Part shown: piece by piece, positions 10,801 to 20,000 of the stretch | How the letters are laid out: each line of letters opens with the position of its first letter | Numbering within the stretch: the first letter of the stretch is position 1 | Position numbers and translations under genes: made by a program | Source: a virus | Virus record (IMG/VR): IMGVR_UViG_3300009182_000030 | Coordinates: 1 to 64,000 of that record | Reading direction: 5' to 3' (one strand) | DNA: 64,000 nucleotides | Notes under the pieces: generated by a model | Databases searched by the model: none | The model's input: only the letters and a program-made list of their open reading frames with translations | What the model was told of the DNA's origin: nothing

Positions 10801-13380
10801 TCTAGATGGTGTACCAGTAATATTCGTTATGAATAAAATTTTACCATCGCCAAATGTCGCTGCAACTTGGAATGAACAGTCAGTACCAATTCCTGTAGCT
10901 ACTGAAAAATACTGGTAAGTAGATGAATACTTTGTACCAGTGTTTAGTATTGTAACATTATAAGTTGGTGTGCCAGAAGGAACAGATGGCTGAACAACTT
11001 CAATTAATGCTGTTGCGTTTACACCACCAGTATCGCTGTAGAATTCATTCGTATAGAATATATCATTGAAGTCATTAAATACGTTTGGTTTAAAATCACC
11101 AACAGTTCTTGAAATAGTTTTAGGGAATGTGTCAGCAGCAGGAACAGTATCCGCTGGTAATCTTCTGTAAGTTACAGTTTTCGCAAAGGTATCAGCTGCT
11201 AATGCTCTTTCTGAATCAGCAGTATATGATGATGCGTATGATAGGTATTGGTCTTGATCAAATACAGCTGTAGTTGCGAAATTTGGATCAGTTGATATTA
11301 CTGAAGAACTTTCGGCGAATGTTAAGTCAGCATAATCTGTCCAAATAGAATTGTTATAGTATGTTAAAGTTTTGTTTGCAACTTTAGTTACATATTTTGC
11401 TGGTGAGTCAACTGGCTGTATAAAATCAACCCACTGAGAACCATAGTACTGGCATAATTCAACAGATACATATATGTCGTTGAAATCGTACCAGCGACTT
11501 TGGGCACTACCAGCAGTTTTAGATACTGTTTTAGGGAATGTCTCTGCTATCGCAGTAGTGTCATTGAACTGACGAATAAAGGAAACAAGTTTTCTAAACT
11601 GATCGTATACTTTAGATATGTTGGTTGGGTTGTGTCCAGGCGTAACTTCTGGATGGGTAAATCCAAAAGAAAATCGATCATTACCTTGTAAAGTATCAGC
11701 AAGTTTCTTAGCAAAATACTTGGCAGTAATTTGATCAACTGCTCTTGATATGTCAGCTGGTCTTCTTCTTGCTGTTAATACCTTACTGAATACATCTGTT
11801 GCTCTTGATGTGTCAGCTTTAGTTCTGTTATAAGAAACAACTCTTAAGAATACTTCTTGTGCTTTTGCTACATCAGCAGGTAATCTTCTGAATGTTACAA
11901 CCTTACTGAATACATCAGTTGCTTTTTGTATTTCTGCTGGCGATCTTCTAGCAACCCATGCTCTTGTTAATGTATCAGTTGCTCTTGGTACATCAAAGAA
12001 TGATCTTCTGTAATACTTAACAGTTGCAATAACATCAACAGAGTGTGTTGATGTAGCTGTTGAGTTTAAAGATTTATTAAATGAAACAAGTCGTGAGAAT
12101 GAATCAGATGTGCGAGCAGTATCTGTTTTATTTGGACGGATGGCTTTAGCTGCTGCATCAACTGCTCTGTTCGTTTCAGCAAATGTGCCTTTACCAATAT
12201 ATTTTGCTTTTGTATCAGTAAACGATGTTGTGTCATTCTTCGTTCTGTTAAACGAAACAACTTTACTAAAATTCTCAGCTAATGAGATTGCTTCGTTCTT
12301 AGGTCTATTGAATGTTACAACCTTGCGGAATGTATCAATAGTAGATTCGCTATCGCTGAATACTTTATGATATGATGCAACTCTTAAAACAGAATCAGCA
12401 GCAAGAGGTGTTTCTGTTCTTGGCTTACTTACTGTTTTCTTTCTACTCTCAACCAATGATGTAGTATCAGGAACAGATCTTACGAAGGAAACAATCTTAG
12501 AGAATGTATCGCCGATATGAGAAATGTCTAATCTAGAAGATGTGTTGTTCCAGTTTAGATTAGCATTATGTACGGCAGAAACAAAATCAATAATTCTCTT
12601 TGTCAACAACAATGTTCTGTTGTCGTTGGCTTTGAAGATTTCACTGGCAACTTTGCCGAAGTTTACTTTCTTTAAATCAGAGAAACTGACAGTTTGAGTT
12701 GATGGAGATTTAGATACCTGTTTAAAACGCGAATCAGCAGCACTAGCAGTTTCAGTTTTTGGTTTTGTTACACTTAATGCTTTTACATCTGCTGAAGAAA
12801 GTAATTCTGCTGGTAGTCTCTTAAAGGAAACAACTTTAGAAAAATTCTCAGCAAATTTGACAGTATCGTTTTTAGTTTTCTGAACACTCTTAACAGCAAC
12901 ATCAGTACCACGTGATGTGTCTGATTTAACTTTACCAATTAACTTGGTTCTAGTATCAGATAGGGAAAGGGTATCGTTCTTTGTTTTGTGGTAACTAACA
13001 ACACGAACAACTGTTTCGTTAAGTGTAACGATTTGTTGATAGACTTTACCAAGACGTTTAGTGGAGATTGCGTCACTAGCATGGGCAGTTTGAATAGCTG
13101 CCTTTGTAGTTTTAAGAGTTGCCTTATCGACTGCGTGTCCAGATTCGATAAGACTTAGGATATGACTTAGTGCGTCGTAAACAACACTTAGTTTTGCTGC
13201 GCCAACAACTGCTTGAGCCATTGCTGCTCGAACAGCTTCTGCTGGCATAGCAACAACTTTTTTAACTTGATTGCGAATATCCTGTGCGGATATTGCTTTG
13301 TTTTCAGAAAGTGATGATGCCTTAACCTTTACAGGTTGATTCAATTTATCATTGTTATTTGAACCTTTGGCAGATGGCAT
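7858..13380 (-). CDS. 1840-aa repeat protein, putative long fibre or whisker
   Basis: Built almost entirely of degenerate repeats of roughly 25-30 residues with the core 'D(T/S)xxxxDxFxKxVSFxR'. Examples are ENFSKVVSFNRTKNDT, DTFAKTVTYRRLPADT and DVFSKVVTFRRLPADV. From about residue 680 the repeats are interrupted by aromatic/acidic inserts of the type 'WTDFNDLTF..DQDLVQ' that recur about ten times. A lysine-rich N-terminal region (1-80) precedes the repeats. No enzymatic motif, signal peptide or membrane segment is seen. The gene lies within the late fibre block, with a TATAAATA box 67 nt upstream; no clear ribosome site is visible. A virion fibre is inferred from context and repetitive architecture. 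I do not recognise the family. Confidence 0.6.
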   Translation of the reverse strand: MPSAKGSNNNDKLNQPVKVKASSLSENKAISAQDIRNQVKKVVAMPAEAVRAAMAQAVVGAAKLSVVYDALSHILSLIESGHAVDKATLKTTKAAIQTAHASDAISTKRLGKVYQQIVTLNETVVRVVSYHKTKNDTLSLSDTRTKLIGKVKSDTSRGTDVAVKSVQKTKNDTVKFAENFSKVVSFKRLPAELLSSADVKALSVTKPKTETASAADSRFKQVSKSPSTQTVSFSDLKKVNFGKVASEIFKANDNRTLLLTKRIIDFVSAVHNANLNWNNTSSRLDISHIGDTFSKIVSFVRSVPDTTSLVESRKKTVSKPRTETPLAADSVLRVASYHKVFSDSESTIDTFRKVVTFNRPKNEAISLAENFSKVVSFNRTKNDTTSFTDTKAKYIGKGTFAETNRAVDAAAKAIRPNKTDTARTSDSFSRLVSFNKSLNSTATSTHSVDVIATVKYYRRSFFDVPRATDTLTRAWVARRSPAEIQKATDVFSKVVTFRRLPADVAKAQEVFLRVVSYNRTKADTSRATDVFSKVLTARRRPADISRAVDQITAKYFAKKLADTLQGNDRFSFGFTHPEVTPGHNPTNISKVYDQFRKLVSFIRQFNDTTAIAETFPKTVSKTAGSAQSRWYDFNDIYVSVELCQYYGSQWVDFIQPVDSPAKYVTKVANKTLTYYNNSIWTDYADLTFAESSSVISTDPNFATTAVFDQDQYLSYASSYTADSERALAADTFAKTVTYRRLPADTVPAADTFPKTISRTVGDFKPNVFNDFNDIFYTNEFYSDTGGVNATALIEVVQPSVPSGTPTYNVTILNTGTKYSSTYQYFSVATGIGTDCSFQVAATFGDGKILFITNITGTPSRTNTQSAYFTDHAQLTFGTTADQDLVQYDARTYTYPSSVTVDVGPKSYETKRNVVGQDLLFTLNPTASGDTAKYSDAVGKTVSKNATQYYYAQGWWTDFADLSFGSGNGLDQDLSLNLTKSTPETISVIGTTSIATVGFTKRNRDAVSLADIIPKSLSKPKEDTAGVTQTFAKKYNVSAGAYANRSWRSYDETSLAVLSDIELSYEGRYELIQLGETLPKTFSKKVVNLNYVWTDYNDLTFAATVDQDLVQTGFGFTTTTDYATLTHKTEISLAKPFAETLNAAETFPKTITKSGVGNTTLNDHLTYNPEYIPYLSLIDESLQGQYPNYKIDKSTVSDSKGAFISKVILGTGPIRKYVDTGMELTSFDDTVVTFGGISDIGNQVFPDVKFLDYFESFTVSEDLFTPSQYGSDSALSSDIFSRVFNSTRTFAETIHVADSLLLSKNGSVFFTLLRTNSDIAKSADLIHPFFITKAAGNVKSVYSTWQDFVELELATELAQYYYRGTDSTTDINRSVDVRTNQFNKKAGIVQNIWNTFDEEVYFIQDLVQVYPQDYVTEIISWTETSTKSFGKPRTDIITTPETFPKLITKPTVGNTTVNDHLIYNPEYIAFFSLIDESLQSQYPSYKIDKSTVNDAKGFNFSKQAGFDPVNRWLDTGLELTNFDETVQVFGSIGSDNSAFALPIFNKYLDDFIYSEFSDLFTTPYKTEIIQAVDVLTRVASFKRTSPEIVKSVELVQKLLSKGTKSESLALAELASKQYGKAAGKPQSIWSDFNEITIEQDLVQILPASSYEIIFPVETITKKIQPKKSEAILLGETIQFLPTKGFPHTLLASQTIGKSLSIAQVGNSTSTFWLDTYEILSYDETLLTYGYMKTIKFDNASYSDSTSRQWNRKPGSYSTRIWSDFNEFNPGYDIAQYYDPYTTELLNPVDTATKRLNKGITENPKSNDSGSVRNFNSGAYVIDTSPYFLEDYTADGVTTSTF

Positions 13381-13386
13381 TTTGAT

Positions 13387-13437
13387 TTGACATTAATTCT
13401 GTAACCTTGTATAATTACAGTGTTGGGTTTCTAGTTA
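13387..13437 (+). promoter_or_regulatory. Consensus early promoter plus conserved leader, antisense to late genes
   Basis: Plus-strand TTGACA (13387-13392), a 17-bp spacer and TATAAT (13410-13415), followed by the 18-nt leader GTGTTGGGTTTCTAGTTA (13420-13437). The same TTTGACATTAATT start and the identical 18-nt leader occur on the minus strand at 61097-61148. Here the promoter faces rightward, against the flanking minus-strand late genes, so an RNA from it would be antisense to the 1840-aa gene's late promoter and to the 3' part of the 112-aa gene. Confidence 0.65.
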
Positions 13438-13446
13438 TCAAACCAA

Positions 13447-13454
13447 TATTTATA
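13447..13454 (-). promoter_or_regulatory. T4-type late promoter for the 1840-aa gene
   Basis: TATAAATA on the minus strand, 67 nt upstream of ATG 13380, overlapping the stop codon of the 112-aa gene. Confidence 0.7.
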
Positions 13455-13788
13455 CTTGCGTAATCTGCGGTGATACGATTATTACACCCTCAACTGGTCT
13501 GGTTCTGAAATTAGATGTATCAACCATTTCAATATCATATAGATATCTTCCTGATTTTAATGCACCTGTTTGTGCTGCGCTCAAAGATAATACCACTTGA
13601 CCAGTAGCTGGAAGTGGAATTGTGCATGTAAATGTAGTTGCAGTTGAAGAAGCAAAAGACTTTCTTAATTGGGATGTAAACGAATACCCAGTCAAATTCA
13701 ATGGCGTAATTCCATTGTCAGCATACAATGTGATTCCAGTTTGGAAGTCGGCTCCCTGATCAATATACAGTGTTTGAACTAATGCCAT
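13450..13788 (-). CDS. Small beta-sandwich virion protein (112 aa)
   Basis: The pattern 'QGADFQTGITLYADNGITPLNLTGYSFTSQLRKS...GQVVLSLSAAQTGALKSGRYLYDIEM......RPVEGVIIVSPQIT' resembles small Ig-like baseplate or fibre proteins (BppU N-terminal-like) often found beside fibre genes of T4-like phages. No catalytic residues. It follows the 74-aa coiled-coil gene directly (stop TAA, then ATG). Virion location is inferred from this resemblance and the late block. Confidence 0.55.
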   Translation of the reverse strand: MALVQTLYIDQGADFQTGITLYADNGITPLNLTGYSFTSQLRKSFASSTATTFTCTIPLPATGQVVLSLSAAQTGALKSGRYLYDIEMVDTSNFRTRPVEGVIIVSPQITQV

Positions 13789-14013
13789 TTATTTTTTCTC
13801 TATTAAGTATCTAAGTAGATTTTTGATCTCAGCGATATCTTCTTTCATCGATTCAACTTCTTGTTCCAATGTCATTACTTGTTGACGTTTTGCCTCATTA
13901 ACAGAACGCTGGACAAGATATGCTTGATACGCATTATCATCATTATTTAGCACCACACCTGTCGCAAGGTTTTTTGTCAGGTGGGGTTCATCAGTTGGTA
14001 CAATCTTATCCAT
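13789..14013 (-). CDS. Short coiled-coil protein (74 aa)
   Basis: Residues 35-72 (NEAKRQQVMTLEQEVESMKE and onward) form a predicted coiled coil ending in EKK. The N-terminal part is polar. The start ATG overlaps the stop of the 2756-aa gene as TAATG, so the two are translationally coupled. Similar short coiled-coil proteins sit beside fibre genes in T4-like phages, but no function is assigned. Confidence 0.6.
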   Translation of the reverse strand: MDKIVPTDEPHLTKNLATGVVLNNDDNAYQAYLVQRSVNEAKRQQVMTLEQEVESMKEDIAEIKNLLRYLIEKK

Positions 14014-17000
14014 TATGCAGTTGCAATAATACGAAGATCTTTAATCTTTGGTACGTACGCAGGATTACGAGATCTCATTGTAATTTTAATAATAGCAGTA
14101 TTGAACGGATCTAAGTTATCAACTGTAAACGAATGATCAATATACTCAGATGGATCATCAGTCGTTGTCAACTGTCCCTTACCAACAGCAAGAGGATAGA
14201 TACCACCATAAGTACTGCTATCACCACCAATCGAAGTATCTGGTAAGATACGGAAATATGATTTATCTTCAATAGATGCTTGATTCTTTTGGTTTACGTC
14301 AGTTAGAGTATGATTCTCTTGAACCGAAGTTGCTGAGATATTAATCGCAGCATAGCCAGAAGTTCCTTTTTCAGTTTCAACCGCAGCAGTATATGAAGTT
14401 GCTAGTTTGATAGATGTTGTAGAAGCGAAGATAGCATAATATACAGTACCAGATTTTAAGTTGGTAATGACATTAGACTGAGCATTATACAACACAGCCG
14501 AACCAGTGTTCAAGTTATGTGCAATCGGGAAGTAGATAATATCATTTGTGCTATCTACACCATATGGGTTTGTACTAGCATTGTATTCATTAGACTGGAA
14601 CTGTAGAGCAGAAGTTGATACAGCATTACCACCATTAGTTATCTTAGCATATACCTCAACTTCAGAAGCTGGAGGTGTAGTAAATGATAACAAGTTAGTC
14701 GCAGTTCTTGATGACAATGTTGGAACAACATCAGCTGTTACAGCTTGATTCAACTCAATCGTTGGGTTGAAGAAGGTAATAACAGAGTTGTTACTGTTAA
14801 AGTAGAAGAAGTTTGAGTAACCAATTGTTGAAATTTCATCAAGAGGTGACAGCTTCTCAACTGTAATAGATTTAGCATCTGTGTTAACACGAAGAACACG
14901 ACGAACTGTCATTGGTGCCCAAACGTAAGTAGCATCATTGTTAGCATAGTTAAGAATGTAACAATACATACCTTGCTTAATGTTTGTCAAGTCATCCACG
15001 AAGAATGTCATTGTGTTTGTTGTTGGGTCAATACCGCTTCGGACACCATTAAACAACGCAACAGGAACTGCTGTTGTTGCTTCAACGAAAGCACCACTTG
15101 AATATGTACCAACTTTCTTAGTGAAGTAAGTATTCTTAGGTGCTTTAACAACATATGTATTAGAAGGAATTGGTGTTCCTGAACCACTAGTATTATTATA
15201 TGTTACATAATCGCCTACGTCAATTTGTTGAGTCTTATTCTGACCAGAGATATCGAAGCCAGTGAAGAAGTAAACAGTACCACTCGATGAAGAAGGAATA
15301 ATAACTTTAATCGCTTTGTCGAATGTTACGTTTGTGCTAGAGATACCATTAACACGTGTACCTGTTTGGATACCTGGACCATAAACATACATACCATCAA
15401 CAATACCAGTTACTGATTGGAAACCAATTGTAGTTGTACCGATTGCGTAAGTTGTTGTAATAGCAGTACGTTGAGTAACCACATCTGGGTGCTCAGAAGT
15501 ACGTGATCCAGATTTGATTTTAATTGGCAACGTAATAGATGGAGTTGACTTATCAATACCCATGTTTGATGGTACAGAAGCAGCGAACTGAATCTTTAAC
15601 AGCTTAGATGTATTTTTAAACTGCAGTTTACGAGTAATATATCCCATCTGCGCACCACCTTGCTTGTTCTCATATTCTGAGAAGAAGATTTGTGATCCAT
15701 CAAACCCACCAGTTGCTGAGTAGTAGTTACTATTCGGACTCTTAGTTGTTACTGGATCATCAATACGGTTTTGTGTGGCAGCAAGAACAACACGATCAAT
15801 ATCAACCATAGGAGAAACGAATTTACTCTTAGTCTGTAACTGTAGTCTTAACTCTAATGAATTTGCTCTGTCTAAAACATCAATTTCATTTTGTTTGTTT
15901 AAGATTACACGTTGACTTGGGAAGTAATTATTATCATTAAGAATAATATCATTCCAAGTATTGTCTTTCGTAAATGGAGTTTCTGATCCAGTTGGACTTC
16001 TTCCTGATGTTGTTTTAATTTGACCAGTAACAGTAGTTGCTTCCAAATTCATCATAGCTACTGATGGGTGAAGAACTGTATATAACGCATTCATAGATGC
16101 ATACATTTGATCACCACCAAACTGACCAGATCCTGTTGCTAAGCGAGCAGAACCACTGGTATCATACAATCTAATACTGTATAAATCATGGCTGTAAACT
16201 TTATATACTTTGTGTTTTACAATTGTTCCAGTTGTAACATATGCAGCTGTTTTAATATCATACTGTGTTTCAGTATGAGTGCCTGTATTAAATAAAGCAT
16301 TAGTAAAACCAAATGATTCAGAACCAGTTACATTTTGATATGTAACATAAGCACCAGCGATCATACCATGGTTTGGTTGACGAACAATAATTTCGCTCTT
16401 ACCTAATGTACAACGGAATGGGTTTAATGCCAATTTTGTAAACTTAGATTGTCTACCAGAATTGGATAATGGTTTAATATCTTTCGGTTTCAAATAGATG
16501 AAACTTTCGCCAACAGTTGTTCCTAAAGCATCAACAGTTGTTCCGCTTGATGTTGTATTAAAGATAGCACGATAGATAACCATCTTCAAATCTTGGGTCG
16601 ATGATTCGCTCCAAGTAGCAGAGTTTTGCGATCTAAACATAGATCCAGTAGCAGGATTCTTTAATACTTTTCCAAGTTTGTTGTTACTAATATCTGTTTT
16701 CTCAAGCGTAGCTGTATAAACTGAGTATGTTGGACTTAATGTTGACAATACAACACAATACATTTCGCCTTCTTTAACATATACTGGCGCATCAAACCTT
16801 ACTCTTGTACCAACAGTACCAGTTGTAGATGTAAGAATCTGTGATGGGTACAGATATTTCTGTCCGAATGGTAGAGTTGTTGTAGTTGGGTAACCATTTT
16901 GCGTAGTGCGAATCTCAACAGCGATTGGAGCGATTGGATCTTTATTGGCAAAGAAAAGTTCAACATCAGTAACAAACGATCCTTGACTTGCATCAGCCAT

Positions 17001-20000
17001 AGATGCAGCTGAAGAAACAATAAATGTTTGCGCCAACGGATCTTGTGATTGTGGAGGAGGTGGATCTGGAACATATGATGTTGATGTACTAGAAGCCAGC
17101 GTTTGTGTATATGAACGATCGCGAGTTACGTCGCCAACACCAACAGAAGCATTTCTTACGCCAACCACACCACCGCCACCAGCATCAATAATACCAACAG
17201 CAGAATAAACTGCATCAGCATAACATGTTCTATCTACAATACCAGCCGATGATGCTGTATTTGTTATAGTATCTTGTAAAGAGAATGTTCTCTTACCAGT
17301 TAAGAATTTTGGTGATGATTTATTGTTGATTGTTTGACCACTAGTAATCAACCATGTACCAGCAACACGACCAGTACCAGAAGTAATTAAATTACCTGGA
17401 GATGGTGCTTCAAAGTGACTAGATGCACGCAATGTTAATGTTAATACTCCACCATTTAATTTGTCACGTTTAATTGTACCAGATATCTGTTCACCTGCTT
17501 TAAATGTTCCACGAATATTTAAAACGTGTAAGCAATCAATAGAACCATCTGCGTTACCATTTTGTGTAGAAGTTGATTGTTCATGTAGAATAACAATAGC
17601 AGTTGCACCAGAAACCATTCCTTTAATTACTTCACCTTTTGTGAATGCTTGAACTTCAGAATTCTTAGGAATAAGGTTTGTACCAACATCACCAAGAATA
17701 GTACTAGTTCCTGTCGTTACGATACTTGATGGTTGAATTACAGTTCCATTAAACACACTAGTAAATGAAGTAGTATAATTAAAATCACTGTTTGCTAAAG
17801 AACCAATAAATGTTCTTTCATAGTTAGAAGTAGATCCAGAAAACACATCATCAGTGTTGAATGTTAACCAAACATTTCGTTCAGTTGCTGACTTACCAAA
17901 TTGGAATGGAACTTCTGAGTAATCAAATCCGCGAGCAGCAAGATATAGTCTAGATGCTTGAGTACAATAATCAGTTACGTTTGTTGTATCACAGAATGCA
18001 TAAACTCTTGAACCACCCTTCAATCCATTCGCTACGAATGTTACTGGACGTGAACGAATATATGACTGTGATTGACGAGCAGTTAAGCGACCATTAATTT
18101 GTGTAAGTCCAACACTTTCATTTAATGAAGTTGTTTTACCTTTTGCGCTCTCACTAACTTGTTGAGTTGTAACAGAAGTAGATGAGTAGTATGTACCAGC
18201 ACCACTTCTCCATGAACTATTGCTAACAGTAGTTACTGGGCGACCGAAACCACTAACTTGCCATTGATTCCAGATTGTGCCAAAATCAATACCAAGCGCA
18301 TCCGCTTGAGCAGCAACGCTGTCGTATGTTCCATTTTCATTAATAACAAGTTCTTGAGGAATATCTGTTTCAACCCATGTATCGCCAGAAGGGAATAGTG
18401 TAACAGTACCAGAAGAAGAACCAGTTAACAGAGCTGTAACTTGGACAGATTCTGTTGCATATGGTTGTTCCATAATGATAAGATCATTGTTCTCACGAAT
18501 TAGTGTTTCTTTTCTGAACAATTCTACAGAAGTTGCATTAGCACCTTTGTCAATAATTGTTTGAATTTCATTTTTATTTTTATAGAAGTACTCTGGTCCA
18601 GCATAGTATGGTAAAGTTGCGATATTGCCTGGATGAATTCTATAATTATATGTGTTGCGTTCAACAACAGATTGAGCAACCTCAACCATATCTACACCAA
18701 CTGTATAGAAAGCTGGACGTAAATTATTTTCTAAAATATCAATTGAACATTCGTAGTCAGGATTTGATACGTCACCAACTTTATGTCCTGTGAAGTTATC
18801 AACAACGAAACCATTCTTGAATCTATCTAAACCATCTTGGTCTTTAATTGAGAAGGTTGCTGTTGATCGCTCTAATGAATTTAATACGGTAGCATCTTCC
18901 AAGTTAGCAATACGTTTCTCTAACTTAGCAATATCTTTCATTGTGTAACGCTTGTTATCGATTGGCTTGATAAAGACGTTGCTTGAATTTACTTTGTATG
19001 TATATGGCTTGTATTCAACATCGAACAACTCCATAACATCATCAGGTAATTCTGGATATTGCGGATTTTCTGAAGATACACCTTGGATAACAACAAACTG
19101 TCCTGATTTGTTTAAAACAATTTTATCTTTGCGTGGCAAATAGTAAGCGAAGTCGCATTGGAAACCATATTTTTGTTGCGGTAAAGCAGTTAAAGAAGCT
19201 GTACCACCATCAAATGTACCACCATCGTTTACACGTGGACGATAATCAAGCACATCGCGTAAACTTATTGTTCTACCAGTAACTTTACTGAAGTAGTTTG
19301 GAATTTCTTCATACAATAGATCTGGGTATGAGTCAGCTGAGAAGTAGTCACCACCACTGTGTTCAAAATATTCATAAGTAATACGGATTGGACCAGATGG
19401 GAAAGCCACTGATTTACTCTTGATTAGTCGTGCAAGATCATAGTGAGTATCACGTTGACCATTGTCAAACTCATAGTTTGTTGTAATATCAACACCAGTT
19501 CCAGTAATTTGACCAGAAATATCATTACCGAAAATAACATTCGGGAACATTTCAATTTTAAGAATACGATATACGTCAGCTTTGTTAATTTTAATTGTAT
19601 CTAATTCAATATTCTGCTGAATTGTAATATCTTGAGAAGCAGAAACAAGAGATTTAACTTTCTCTTTAGCATTAGTCAAACGCTTTAGTGTTGGAATAAA
19701 CACACTGTAAGAATCGTTTTGTAAATATGCTAAACTATTTGTACGACTTGCTGATGCATTTAAACGAATTGACGCTGTTGTCAATGTGTTTAATGTAATA
19801 TCGTATGGGTTTACCAACTCACCAGTTGTGTTGTTAATAACAACATAAGCAGCAACATCGGTAATACGAATTTGATCAGGTTCAACTGAAGACACATTTA
19901 ATGTAACATATGTTCCATCTGAGGAACCACCAGTAACAACTGCCTTTTCCAGAGTTGTATATGTTGTATTATTGTCTTGAAGAGTTTCGCCACCACGAAT

